NCBI RefSeq assembly: GCF_019219095.1
Contig: NZ_JAHUWH010000003.1
Span: 186,001-250,000 of the forward strand
Reading direction: 5' to 3'
Source of the DNA: Acidovorax sp. sic0104
Lineage (GTDB): Bacteria; Pseudomonadota; Gammaproteobacteria; Burkholderiales; Burkholderiaceae_C
Length of the DNA stretch: 64,000 nt
Positions 24,758 to 32,825 of the stretch are shown piece by piece (the first letter of the stretch is position 1; every line of letters starts with the position of its first letter). Both the position numbers and the translations under genes were made by a program. The notes beneath the pieces were generated by a model that saw only the letters and a list, made by a program, of their open reading frames with translations, did no database searches and was not told where the DNA came from.

Positions 24758-26130
24758 TGACCACTATGAATTCGATAGCTAGCAGCGCTTTGCAGACAAG
24801 CGGTACAGCCCAAAACAACCATGCTTCCGCCTTGAAATTCATCACCTGCGGGTCGGTGGACGACGGCAAGAGCACATTGATCGGCCGCCTGCTGGTGGAC
24901 AGCAAGGCCGTGCTGCAGGACCACCTGGCCGGCGTGCAGCGCCAAGGCGAGACCGACCTGGCCCTGCTGACCGACGGTCTCTCGGCCGAGCGCGAGCAAG
25001 GCATCACCATCGACGTGGCGTACCGCTACTTCGCCACCGAAGAGCGCAAGTTCATCATCGGCGATGCCCCCGGCCACGAGCAGTACACCCGCAACATGGT
25101 CACGGCCGCCAGCAGCGCCGACGCTGCCGTGGTGCTGGTCGATGCCACCAAGCTCGACTGGAAGAACGCCGACCTGGCCTTGCTGCCGCAAACCCGCCGC
25201 CACAGCCTGCTGGCCCACCTGCTGCGCGTGCACTCGCTGGTGTTCGCCGTGAACAAGCTCGACGCGGTGGAAGACCCCGCCCTCGCCTGGAAGCACATCC
25301 AGGGCGCGCTGGCCGCGTTCGCCCAGGCCGCCGGCATTGCCGTGCGCGCCACGGTGCCGGTGTCGGCACTCAAGGGCTGGAATGTGGTGGACGCCCACCC
25401 CGGCTGGTGCGGCTACGAAGGCCCCACCCTGCTGCAGGTGCTCGAAGAGCTGCCCAACACACCCGCCGACACGGCGCTGGCCCCCGCCTTCCCGGTGCAG
25501 TGGGTCGAGAAGTTCTCCTCTTCGTCCGACACCAGCCAGGGCCGCCGAGTGTTCTGGGGCCGTGTGGCCGCAGGCCGCTTTGCGCCCGGCACCGCCGTTC
25601 AGGTCTTCCCGAGCGGCCAGTTGGCCACCGTGGCCCAGGTGCTGGACCACGCCCGCCGGCCCACCGATGTGCCCGCAGGCACCAGCGCCGGCATCATCCT
25701 GGACCGCGAGGTGGACGTCTCGCGCGGCGACTGGATCCTGGCCGCGCCCACGGCCGCTGCCGCCGCGCCGGCGGACGACGACTTCGGCGACACCCCGGCC
25801 GCCACACCCGCCTGGCCCGCCAGCCGCGAACTGCGCACCACCGTGGCCTGGATGGACGACGAACCCCTGGTCGCCGGCCGCGTGTACTGGGCGCTGCACG
25901 GCCACCGCTGGGTCAAAGCGAAGGTCAAGGCCGTCGTGCACAAGCTCAACATCAACACGCTGGCCGAGGAAGCCGCCACGCAGCTCGACCCCAACGCCAT
26001 CGGCCATGTGCAGCTCGTGCTGCAGGAGGCCATTCCGGCAGCTGCATTCGGCACGGCGCGCGTACTCGGCTCGCTGATCCTGGTGGACACCGCCAGCCAC
26101 AAGACGGCCGGCGCCGTGCTGGTGAACTGA
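24757..26130 (+). CDS. cysN: Sulfate adenylyltransferase subunit 1 (GTPase) CysN
   Basis: A 457-residue GTPase subunit that drives APS synthesis. G1 is GSVDDGKST (32-40), G3 DAPGHEQY, and G4 NKLD. There is no C-terminal APS kinase domain. The core begins at LKFITCGSVDD, residue 26. The preceding 25 residues (after MTTM) are encoded by an intergenic repeat (24769-24842), and so have a composition unlike other CysN proteins. A low-complexity insertion (PTAAAAAPADDDFGDTPAAT) near residues 331-350 also interrupts the C-terminal barrel region. Last gene of the cys operon. Confidence 0.94.
   Translation: MTTMNSIASSALQTSGTAQNNHASALKFITCGSVDDGKSTLIGRLLVDSKAVLQDHLAGVQRQGETDLALLTDGLSAEREQGITIDVAYRYFATEERKFIIGDAPGHEQYTRNMVTAASSADAAVVLVDATKLDWKNADLALLPQTRRHSLLAHLLRVHSLVFAVNKLDAVEDPALAWKHIQGALAAFAQAAGIAVRATVPVSALKGWNVVDAHPGWCGYEGPTLLQVLEELPNTPADTALAPAFPVQWVEKFSSSSDTSQGRRVFWGRVAAGRFAPGTAVQVFPSGQLATVAQVLDHARRPTDVPAGTSAGIILDREVDVSRGDWILAAPTAAAAAPADDDFGDTPAATPAWPASRELRTTVAWMDDEPLVAGRVYWALHGHRWVKAKVKAVVHKLNINTLAEEAATQLDPNAIGHVQLVLQEAIPAAAFGTARVLGSLILVDTASHKTAGAVLVN
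24769..24842 (+). repeat. TAGCTGC-type repeat, copy 2, inside the cysN 5' coding region
   Basis: The element starts AATTCGATAGCTAGCAGCGC, continues with CTTTGCAGACAAGCGG (hairpin CGCTT/AAGCGG), and ends CCTTGAAATTC. It has the order and tail of copies near 8.2, 32.6, 47.2 and 60.6 kb, yet is translated in frame as the start of CysN. Confidence 0.7.
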
Positions 26131-26189
26131 TCCACATCAGGCACGCAACGCCCCGACATCCCTCCCAAGAGAGGGGCCCTGTAACCAAA

Positions 26190-26228
26190 GGTCGGTGAAA
26201 GCCTTAAAATCGAGGGTTTTCACCGACC
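26190..26228 (+). promoter_or_regulatory. Dyad overlapping the probable fdxA promoter
   Basis: GGTCGGTGAAA (26190-26200) and TTTCACCGACC (26218-26228) are perfect 11-bp inverted repeats. Between them lies TAAAAT (26205-26210), a good -10 box. Transcription would start near 26217, leaving a 5' leader of about 27 bases before the fdxA ATG. The dyad could be an operator or, in mRNA read through from cysN, a terminator-like hairpin. Confidence 0.5.
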
Positions 26229-26243
26229 CACACAACACCTGTC

Positions 26244-26573
26244 ATGACCCACGTCGTCTCCGAAAACTGCATCAAGTGCAAGTACACCGATTGTGTGGAC
26301 GTGTGCCCTGTGGACTGCTTCCGCGAAGGCCCGAACATGCTCGTCATCGATCCCGATGAGTGCATCGATTGCGCCGTGTGCATCCCCGAGTGCCCGGCCA
26401 ACGCCATCTTTGCCGAAGAAGACCTGCCCGCAGACCAGATCGCCTTCATCAAGATCAACGCCGACCTGGCCTTTGCCGACGGCTGGAAGAGCATCACCAA
26501 GCGCAAGCCCGCCCTGCCCGACGCGGACGAATGGAACGGCAAGCCGGGCAAAGTGAACGAATTGGTGAAGTGA
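26244..26573 (+). CDS. fdxA: Seven-iron-type ferredoxin FdxA
   Basis: A 109-residue ferredoxin starting [17 protein letters not shown]. Cysteines at 9, 12, 17 and 21 followed by PVDC, then [15 protein letters not shown], give the pattern of one 3Fe-4S and one 4Fe-4S cluster. The C-terminal half ([18 protein letters not shown]) is the usual Azotobacter-type extension. It is a cytosolic electron carrier. It lies after the cys operon and before a ferredoxin-NADP reductase, so it may supply CysI; such a link is inference from position. Confidence 0.95.
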   Translation: MTHVVSENCIKCKYTDCVDVCPVDCFREGPNMLVIDPDECIDCAVCIPECPANAIFAEEDLPADQIAFIKINADLAFADGWKSITKRKPALPDADEWNGKPGKVNELVK

Positions 26574-26585
26574 CCCTTCACCCCC

Positions 26586-26650
26586 AACCGTTCGGTCTGA
26601 GCTTGTCGAAGCCTTGCGCCGCGCTTCGACAAGCTCAGCGTGAACGGTTT
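26586..26650. repeat. CCGTTCGGGCTGAGCTTGTCG palindromic repeat, copy 1
   Basis: AACCGTTCGGTCTGAGCTTG...GCTTCGACAAGCTCAGCGTGAACGGTT, a near-perfect palindrome of about 28-bp arms around TTGCGCC. It sits between fdxA and the reductase gene, 12 bp after the fdxA stop. Related copies lie at 32743 and 35351. A strong hairpin of this kind can end or stabilise mRNA. Confidence 0.8.
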
Positions 26651-26703
26651 GTGTCGATCCAACTCGACGTGGCGCCTGACGCTGCCACCCTGCCGTGCCG
26701 ACC

Positions 26704-27753
26704 ATGATTCAAGAAACCGACGCCGTCGTCATCGGTGCCGGCCCCGTGGGCCTGTTCCAGGTCTTCCAACTGGGCCTGCAGGGCATCACCGCCCACCTGA
26801 TCGACGCCCTGCCCCATGCGGGCGGCCAGTGCGTCGAGCTGTACGGCGACAAGCCCATCTATGACATTCCGGGCATTCCGGTGTGCACCGGGCGCGAGCT
26901 GGCGGCATTGCTGCTGCGGCAGATCGAGCCTTTCCAGACCCATTGGCACCTGAACACACTGGTGGCCGCGCTGTCCGTTCAGGATGACGGGCGGCTGCTG
27001 GTCGAGACTTCGCAGGGTGCGCAACTGCTGGCGCGCAGCGTGTTCATTGCGGCGGGCGTCGGCGCCTTTGTACCCCGCGCGCTCAAGGTCGAAGGCATCG
27101 AGCGGTTCGTGGGCACGCAGGTGCACTACCAGAGCCTGCCGGCCCACGCCGAGGTGGCTGTGCGCCATGTCGTCGTGCACGGGGGCGAAGAGGCTGCCGT
27201 GGGGATCGCGGTGGAGCTGGCCGAGCAAGGACTGGCGGCGCGGGTCAGCCTGCTGTACCGCCGCGATGTGTTCCAGGCGCCTGACGCCCTGCTGCAGCGC
27301 CTGCAGCAACTGCGGGACGCAGGCCGCATCCATGTCGAGGCCGCCCAGATCACGGGCATCGAGACTGCGGGCGACCGGCTGGCCGCACTGCAGCTGGTGG
27401 ATGCAGATGGCAGCACCCGCGCGCTGGCGCTGGACCTGCTGGTGCCGGTGCTCGGCATCTCGCCCCGCCTGGGGCCGATTGCCGACTGGGGCCTGGCCAT
27501 GGACCGCAAGCAGCTGGTGGTGGATACCGAGGCCTTCCGCACCAGCGTGCCGGGCATCTACGCGGTGGGCGACATCAACACCTACCCCGGCAAGCGCAAG
27601 CTGATCCTGTGCGGCTTTCATGAAGCCACGCTGGCTGCATTTGGCGCGGCCGAGGCGCTCAAGGGCGACAAGGTGGCGCTGCAGTACACCACCACCAGCC
27701 CCCGGCTGCACCAGCTGCTGGGCGTGGCCGTAGCGCCGCCCGCCAGCGCATAG
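26704..27753 (+). CDS. Ferredoxin--NADP reductase (thioredoxin-reductase-like type)
   Basis: A 349-residue FAD protein. It has the FAD-binding [18 protein letters not shown] (GAGPVG 11-16), [20 protein letters not shown], and the C-terminal FAD motif [25 protein letters not shown]. The redox CxxC of thioredoxin reductases is missing, which is the mark of the TrxR-like ferredoxin/flavodoxin-NADP reductases. It would transfer electrons between NADPH and ferredoxin, and the fdxA gene lies just upstream. I chose the ATG at 26704; a GTG three codons earlier is possible. Confidence 0.9.
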   Translation: MIQETDAVVIGAGPVGLFQVFQLGLQGITAHLIDALPHAGGQCVELYGDKPIYDIPGIPVCTGRELAALLLRQIEPFQTHWHLNTLVAALSVQDDGRLLVETSQGAQLLARSVFIAAGVGAFVPRALKVEGIERFVGTQVHYQSLPAHAEVAVRHVVVHGGEEAAVGIAVELAEQGLAARVSLLYRRDVFQAPDALLQRLQQLRDAGRIHVEAAQITGIETAGDRLAALQLVDADGSTRALALDLLVPVLGISPRLGPIADWGLAMDRKQLVVDTEAFRTSVPGIYAVGDINTYPGKRKLILCGFHEATLAAFGAAEALKGDKVALQYTTTSPRLHQLLGVAVAPPASA

Positions 27754-27890
27754 CCTGCGGCCCATGCCCGCCATCATTGGCACGATGCAACGGGCCTGTG
27801 GCAAGCGAAGAAAAAAGCACAAAATGTCCAAATGACGGATAGGTGCTCGGCACGATGGCGTCTCCAATCCACCAACAGGAGCACCGCACC

Positions 27891-28247
27891 ATGAGCCAGC
27901 CACTGCAATCCATCTGGGACACCTACACCGCGTCGTGGAAAACCGACTCGCCCACCGAGCGCGATGCCCTCTTCGCGCAGTCACTCGACCCCGCCTGCAC
28001 CTACGACGACCCACTGGCCGCCACGCAGGGCTGGGGGCAACTGACGGCCTACATGGACGATTTTCACCGCCAGGTGCCCGGCGGCCATTTCGTGACGCAC
28101 TACTTCGCCAGCCACCACCAGCAAAGCATCGCCAAGTGGAACATGCTGGACGGCAACGGCCAGGTCATCGGCGAGGGCGTGAGCTACGGGCGCTACAACG
28201 ACGGCAACCGCCTGGTCGCCATGACGGGCTTTTTCGAAACGCCCTGA
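27891..28247 (+). CDS. NTF2-like / SnoaL-like domain protein
   Basis: A 118-residue cytosolic protein from the ATG at 27891, with AGGAG 9 bases upstream. It starts MSQPLQSIWDTYTASWKTDS and contains LDPACTYDDPLAATQGWGQL and HFVTHYFASHHQQSIAKWNM, matching the cone-shaped NTF2/SnoaL fold. A specific reaction cannot be assigned. It is followed 15 bp later by an AraC regulator gene on the same strand, suggesting co-transcription. Confidence 0.8.
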   Translation: MSQPLQSIWDTYTASWKTDSPTERDALFAQSLDPACTYDDPLAATQGWGQLTAYMDDFHRQVPGGHFVTHYFASHHQQSIAKWNMLDGNGQVIGEGVSYGRYNDGNRLVAMTGFFETP

Positions 28248-28262
28248 TCCGCAGGCCCGCCC

Positions 28263-29144
28263 GTGCTGCACCTGCGACAACTACAGGAGGGCATCGACTA
28301 CGTCGAAGCCCACCTCGAATCCGACATTGAGCTGGCCGACGTGGCGCGGGCCGCAGGCCTGAGCCAGTGGCACTTCCAGCGCATCTTCAAGGCGCTGACC
28401 CACGAGACCCTGAAGACCTACATCCGCTCGCGCCGTTTTGCGAAGGCGCTGGAGCAACTGGCCGGCACCCGCCTGAGCGTGCTGGACATTGCGCTGGGTG
28501 CGGGCTACGACACCCAGGAGAGCTTCACCCGCGCGTTCAAGGACTGCTTTCGGCTGACCCCGTCACAGTACCGCCGCATGGGCAACCGATCGCTCTTCGT
28601 GCGCAAGATCCGGCTGGACGAGAGCTACCTGGCGCACCTGCGCCACAACGTCTCGCTGGCGCCGCAGATCGAGGCCCGCCCCGCCATGCGCATGGTGGGC
28701 CTGCCCACCGACTACTACGGCATCGACTCCGAAAAGAACAACCTGGGCCAGAAGCTGCCGCCGCTATGGGGCCGGTTCCTGCCGCGCCTGCATGAAATCG
28801 CGAACGCTGTGCCCGGCGTCTGCTACGGCGTGGTGCTGCCCGCCGGGCCGCACACCGAACAGCTGCGCTACCTGGCCTGCACCGAGGTGCAGGGCGCCGG
28901 CGATGTACCGCCGGGCATGGCGGCGATGGAGATCCCGGCGTCGACCTACGCACGCTTCACCCACCGCGGCGCGGCGCAGAACGTGGACGCGACGGTGAAC
29001 TACATCTACGGCAGCTGGCTGATGTCCGCAGGTCGGTCGCACACCCTCGGGCCCGATCTGGAAATCTACGGTGCACAGTACCACCCGACGTCCGAGCAAT
29101 CGGTCATGCACTACGCGGTGCCGGTGCACGCACCGGCGGTCTGA
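28263..29144 (+). CDS. AraC family regulator with GyrI-like effector domain
   Basis: A 293-residue regulator from a GTG at 28263. The N-terminal AraC domain (1-105) has two helix-turn-helix motifs: DIELADVARAAGLSQWHFQR and RLSVLDIALGAGYDTQESFT, followed by FRLTPSQYRR. The C-terminal half (about 125-293) is a GyrI/BmrR-like small-molecule domain, with ARPAMRMVGLPTDYYG and PGMAAMEIPASTYARFTHRG. This is the Rob/SoxS-like architecture of drug- or stress-sensing activators. It follows the NTF2-like gene. Confidence 0.9.
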   Translation: MLHLRQLQEGIDYVEAHLESDIELADVARAAGLSQWHFQRIFKALTHETLKTYIRSRRFAKALEQLAGTRLSVLDIALGAGYDTQESFTRAFKDCFRLTPSQYRRMGNRSLFVRKIRLDESYLAHLRHNVSLAPQIEARPAMRMVGLPTDYYGIDSEKNNLGQKLPPLWGRFLPRLHEIANAVPGVCYGVVLPAGPHTEQLRYLACTEVQGAGDVPPGMAAMEIPASTYARFTHRGAAQNVDATVNYIYGSWLMSAGRSHTLGPDLEIYGAQYHPTSEQSVMHYAVPVHAPAV

Positions 29145-29147
29145 GGC

Positions 29148-30170
29148 TCAGGCAGCGCCTGCGCCCCACCACTGCAGCGCTGCCGCGTCGTGCAGCGCCT
29201 GCAGCACCTGCGACGCGTCCACCGCCTGCGCCAAAGCCAGCGCGCCGCTGTGCCGGTACGCGGGCTCCATCAGCCGCAGGGCGACCGCGATCACGATGGG
29301 CGCGGTCACCGCGTAGATGTCCTGGCCCCGCACACCGCTCGTGCGGGCCGTGCCGTTCTGCTCCACCTGCACCACCAGCTCGAACTGCTGGGCCGAGCGG
29401 CCCGATGCATCCGCCGCGGTGGGCGGCGGGGTGGCCGCATCGCGGATGTCCTGCAGGGCCGACCGGTTGAGCAGCGAGCGGATGCCCTGCACCGGCAGAT
29501 GGTGCGCCAGCGTGATGACTTCGCTGAAAGGGATCTCCACCATGGCCTGGCGGCCCAGCGGCGCGACAAAGGTCCAGTCCGGCACATCGGCAGAAGGCAC
29601 CAGCGGCTCCAGGCGGCCATTCTTCACGACCATGCGGGGCACGGTGTTGCGCTCGCCGGTGCGGCGTGTGCCGGCGGTGGGCCACCAGCGGTCGAGTGCG
29701 ATGGCGACCGTGATCGCGTCGATGGGACCGGGCGACGCCAGCGACGTGGCCAGCAGGTCGGCCAGGCCGCCGTAGAAAGCCGCGGCCGGGATGGCCACCC
29801 GGCCTGCCGCGCGGGCCGGTGCATCCAGGTCGGCCAGGGTGGACCGGGCGCTGGCCTGCTCGGCTGTGACATCAAGGTAGTGGCAGCCTGCGCGCAGTGC
29901 GGCGGCACCGACCGGTGCCGCGGTGTCCATGAACGGCCCGGCGCAATTGATGACCACGGCGCAGCCGGCAAACGCCGGGTCCAGGCTGGACGGATCGGCC
30001 AGGTCTGCGGTGCGGCAGGCCACGCCCGGCGGCATGGTGTCGGCCAGCTTGCGCGCGTCGCGGCCCACGGCGACAACGGCCAGGCCGCGCCGCAGCGCCT
30101 CGTGCACCACGAACTGGCCGGTATGGCCGGCGGCACCGAATACGGCGATAGAGGGATAAGTGGGATTCAT
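29148..30170 (-). CDS. Saccharopine dehydrogenase-like NAD(P)-binding protein
   Basis: A 340-residue protein with an N-terminal Rossmann fold: SIAVFGAAGHTGQFVVHEAL, then LAVVAVGRDARKLADT and VVINCAGPFMDTAAPVGAAAL, which characterise the saccharopine-dehydrogenase-like/trans-acting enoyl reductase group. CHYLDVTAEQ and IPAAAFYGGLADLLA follow. The substrate is unknown. The gene is divergent from a TetR regulator; the region between carries a double operator, so it is the probable target. Its stop lies 3 bp from the end of the AraC gene (convergent). Confidence 0.87.
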   Translation of the reverse strand: MNPTYPSIAVFGAAGHTGQFVVHEALRRGLAVVAVGRDARKLADTMPPGVACRTADLADPSSLDPAFAGCAVVINCAGPFMDTAAPVGAAALRAGCHYLDVTAEQASARSTLADLDAPARAAGRVAIPAAAFYGGLADLLATSLASPGPIDAITVAIALDRWWPTAGTRRTGERNTVPRMVVKNGRLEPLVPSADVPDWTFVAPLGRQAMVEIPFSEVITLAHHLPVQGIRSLLNRSALQDIRDAATPPPTAADASGRSAQQFELVVQVEQNGTARTSGVRGQDIYAVTAPIVIAVALRLMEPAYRHSGALALAQAVDASQVLQALHDAAALQWWGAGAA

Positions 30171-30200
30171 GGCAGTCCTCTATAAGGTTGATTTTAAAAA

Positions 30201-30246
30201 GATACAGACCTGTCTGTTCTTTAAATATTACAGACAGGTCTGTATC
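30201..30246. promoter_or_regulatory. Double TetR operator in a divergent promoter
   Basis: GATACAGACCTGTCTGT (30201-30217) and its exact inverse ACAGACAGGTCTGTATC (30230-30246) are separated by 12 AT-rich bases. Each arm is itself a palindrome (ACAGAC-CT-GTCTGT). Two repressor dimers could bind side by side. It ends 9 bp before the TetR gene and begins 31 bp before the divergent dehydrogenase-like gene. Confidence 0.85.
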
Positions 30247-30255
30247 ATTGTCAAC

Positions 30256-30945
30256 ATGCCCAACGCAAAAATTTCTGACTCCGTGTCCGGCCCGGATGTC
30301 GCGCCGCTGGACACCCACACCGCAGCCTCCCCCACCCTTCCAGCACCGAGACGCGCTGCCAAGGCCGCGGCCAGCGACGGCGCCGATGTGCGCAGCCGCA
30401 TCCTGGACACGGCCTCCCGGCTGTTCTACGAACGCGGCGTGCGCGCCGTGGGGGTGGACCTGGTGGTGCTGGAGGCCGAGGTCGCCAAGACCAGCCTGTA
30501 CCGCTACTTCCCCACCAAGGACGACCTCATCGTGGCGTTTCTGGAGCGGGAGGATGTTGACTTCTGGGCTACCTGGGATGGTGTGGCCGCGCAGTTCCGC
30601 GACGACCCGGCGGGCGAGCTGAACGCCCACATGGGCTGGATCGGCGAGCGCCTGGCGCGCTCGAACTATCGCGGCTGCCCGCAGATCAACGTGGCGGCAG
30701 AATTTGCCGAGCAGGACCACCCCGCTCGCCTGGTATCGCAGCGGCACATGCAGGCGCTGCGCCAAAAGCTGCGCGCCATCGCCGTGCGGCTGGGGGCGGC
30801 GGACCCGGACCGCCTGGCCGCCCAGCTGGCGGTGCTGGTCAACGGCGCCTTCGTGAGCGCGGGCTTGCTCAGCGCGGAGGAAGGCACGGGCGTGCTGCGT
30901 GCCGCACTGCAGGCCATGCTGGCGGGCGCGCAAGCCAAGGACTGA
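30256..30945 (+). CDS. TetR/AcrR family transcriptional regulator
   Basis: A 229-residue repressor from the ATG at 30256. A roughly 45-residue proline/alanine-rich tail precedes the DNA-binding domain (VRSRILDTASRLFYERGVRA, then LEAEVAKTSLYRYFPTKDDL). The ligand domain includes YRGCPQINVAAEFAEQDHPA. A perfect double palindrome lies just before the start, so tight autoregulation together with the divergent dehydrogenase-like gene is very likely. The frame is open to 30160 but that would run through the operator. Confidence 0.92.
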   Translation: MPNAKISDSVSGPDVAPLDTHTAASPTLPAPRRAAKAAASDGADVRSRILDTASRLFYERGVRAVGVDLVVLEAEVAKTSLYRYFPTKDDLIVAFLEREDVDFWATWDGVAAQFRDDPAGELNAHMGWIGERLARSNYRGCPQINVAAEFAEQDHPARLVSQRHMQALRQKLRAIAVRLGAADPDRLAAQLAVLVNGAFVSAGLLSAEEGTGVLRAALQAMLAGAQAKD

Positions 30946-31087
30946 TGCCATCGAAGGGCTGATGGGCACGAAGGGCTTCGCGTGCGATGGGCAATCCCTG
31001 CGCCGCGCCCACATCCTGCGCCTTTGCCGCGCCGTCGTAACCGACCGTTTCCGCGTGGCACAATCGCGCCGCTGCCTTCGGGCGGCA

Positions 31088-31205
31088 ATGCTAGGGGTGT
31101 CCCGCCGAGCGCGGGGCTGAGATCACACCCTTTGAACCTGTTGCACACCCGCCGTCCGAACGTCTGACGGCGGTGTGCGTGAGATCATCCTCGCGCAGGG
31201 AAGCC
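31088..31205 (+). ncRNA. TPP riboswitch (thi box) upstream of cytX
   Basis: The conserved parts are AGGGGTGTCCC, GGGGCTGAGATCACACCC, TTTGAACCTG, and the closing CGCGCAGGGAA. These are the TPP-binding CUGAGA and ACCUG...GGGAA elements. Unusually, a 36-base GC-rich hairpin (arms at 31143-31156 and 31166-31178) is inserted between ACCTG and the 3' strand. It ends 97 bp before the cytX ATG. The expression platform is probably in that leader. Confidence 0.88.
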
Positions 31206-31302
31206 AAGTCCGACGACGCCACGCCCTGCACCCTTGCGCTGCCGGGCGCCAGCCACCCGGGCCGCCCCTGCTCTGTACGCCTGTCTGTCTACGGAGCTCT
31301 CC

Positions 31303-32586
31303 ATGCCTGTCCACACCGCCGCGCCCGCTGCCACCAACGAAGCGCTGGCCCCCGTCTCCCCCGACCGCCGTGTCTTCCAGTGGCACGACCATGCCTCGCT
31401 CTGGTTTAGCCTGGGCGTGGGCCTGCTGGTCATGCAGGTGGGCTCGTACCTGATGCCTGCGCTGGGCACGCAAGAGGCGTTGATCGCCATCGTCTGCGGC
31501 TCCATCGTGGGCGCAGGCCTGCTCGGCTGGGTGGCCAAGCTGGGCGCTGATAGCGGCCTGGCCAGCGCCGGACTGATGCACGCGGTGTACGGCCGCACGT
31601 TCGCCAGCCTGCCCATCCTGCTGAACATCGTGCAGCTGGTGGGCTGGGGCACGTTCGAGCTGGTGGTCATGCGCGATGCCACGGTGGCCATCGGCCAGCA
31701 GTCCGGCGCCATGGCCGGCACGCACTGGCCCGTGCTGGCCACACTGCTGTGGGGCGGCGTGGTGATGCTGCTCATCAGCGGATCGATGGTGCAACTGGTG
31801 CGCAAGGTGATCGCCCGCGTGGCGCTGCCGCTGGTGGTGCTGTCGCTGCTGTGGCTGTCGTGGCAGTTTTTGTCGCTGGCGCAGACCCAGGGCTTTGAAG
31901 CGCTGTGGACGCGCAAGGGCGAAGGCGGCATGGGCGTGCTGCCCGCGCTGGACCTGGTGATCGCAATGCCGATCTCGTGGCTGCCGCTGGTGGCCGACTA
32001 CGCGCGCCACGGCAAGAGCGGCAGCGCAGCGCTGCGCGGTACCTGGCTGGGCTATGCGCTGGCCAACATGTGGTGCTACACGCTCGGCGTGCTGGTGGCG
32101 CTGACGCTGCCCAGCAAGGACCTGGTACAGGCGCTGCTGCTGGCCCAGGGCGGGCTGATCGCGCTGTCGCTGATCCTCATCGACGAGGTGGACAACGCCT
32201 ATGGCGACACGTACTCGGGCGCGGTGTCGGCCCACAGCCTGCTGCCGCGCTGGAGCGTGCGCCGCTGGGGCCTGGGCGTGGCGGCCGTGTGCACCGCCCT
32301 CGCGCTGGTGCTGCCCATGCACAGCCTGGAGCCCTTCCTGCTGCTGCTCAGCTCGGTGTTCGTGCCGCTGTTCGGCGTGATCCTGGGCCGCCTGGCATTT
32401 GGCGCCAACGCGCCCGCGCTGCTGGCCAACGCACGCCGCGTGAATGCGGCGCCGGTCGCCATCTGGGTGCTGGGCATCGCGGTGTACCACCTGGCTCCGC
32501 AGGTGGTACCCGGGGCCGGGTCGGCACTGCCGGCGCTGGCGTTCAGCTTTGTGCTGGCGCTGGCCACGCGGCCGCGCGCCGCGTGA
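31303..32586 (+). CDS. cytX: Cytosine-permease-family transporter, probable hydroxymethylpyrimidine transporter CytX
   Basis: A 427-residue NCS1 permease with about twelve helices. It starts MPVHTAAPAATNEALAPVSP, then WFSLGVGLLVMQVGSYLMPA, IVQLVGWGTFELVVMRDA and PISWLPLVADYARHGKSG, matching the CodB/CytX family. ACGGAG precedes the ATG at 31303. A TPP riboswitch controls it, and thiamine genes follow, so it most likely imports the thiamine pyrimidine precursor HMP. The specificity is inferred from that context; it could also carry cytosine. Confidence 0.85.
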   Translation: MPVHTAAPAATNEALAPVSPDRRVFQWHDHASLWFSLGVGLLVMQVGSYLMPALGTQEALIAIVCGSIVGAGLLGWVAKLGADSGLASAGLMHAVYGRTFASLPILLNIVQLVGWGTFELVVMRDATVAIGQQSGAMAGTHWPVLATLLWGGVVMLLISGSMVQLVRKVIARVALPLVVLSLLWLSWQFLSLAQTQGFEALWTRKGEGGMGVLPALDLVIAMPISWLPLVADYARHGKSGSAALRGTWLGYALANMWCYTLGVLVALTLPSKDLVQALLLAQGGLIALSLILIDEVDNAYGDTYSGAVSAHSLLPRWSVRRWGLGVAAVCTALALVLPMHSLEPFLLLLSSVFVPLFGVILGRLAFGANAPALLANARRVNAAPVAIWVLGIAVYHLAPQVVPGAGSALPALAFSFVLALATRPRAA

Positions 32587-32629
32587 TCTGCCCCCCTGGC
32601 AAAGCCTGCAACGCCTTCACCCTGGCGTT

Positions 32630-32688
32630 GCTACTAAATTTATAGCTTCTACCGCTTTATGGACAAGCGGTAGCAGCCTAAAAGCCAT
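32630..32688 (+). repeat. TAGCTGC-type repeat, copy 3
   Basis: GCTACTAAATTTATAGCTTC, then TACCGCTTTATGGACAAGCGGTA (a perfect 7-bp hairpin with inner loop), then GCAGCCTAAAAGCCAT. It follows cytX by 44 bp. Confidence 0.75.
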
Positions 32689-32732
32689 ACATCAGTCCGG
32701 CACCATCCCCATTGCTGCGGCATCTTTTATTT

Positions 32733-32812
32733 AACTTGAACAAACCGTTCGGGCTGAGCTTGTCGAAGCCTTGCGCGGCGCTTCGACAAGCTCAGCGTGA
32801 ACGGTTCAAGTT
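32733..32812. repeat. CCGTTCGGGCTGAGCTTGTCG palindromic repeat, copy 2, long hairpin between convergent genes
   Basis: Arms of about 35 bases (AACTTGAAC...CCGTTCGGGCTGAGCTTGTC and its inverse ending GAACGGTTCAAGTT) surround TTGCGCGG. It extends the basic repeat outward by 9 bp on each side. It lies between cytX (+) and thiD (-), where it could act as a bidirectional terminator. Confidence 0.8.
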
Positions 32813-32825
32813 GAAGAACGCCGAA

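Noticed and set aside
26586-26650. Specific attenuator between fdxA and the reductase gene
   Set aside because: The same hairpin occurs at 32743 and 35351, so it is a dispersed repeat rather than a gene-specific attenuator, although it may still affect the mRNA.
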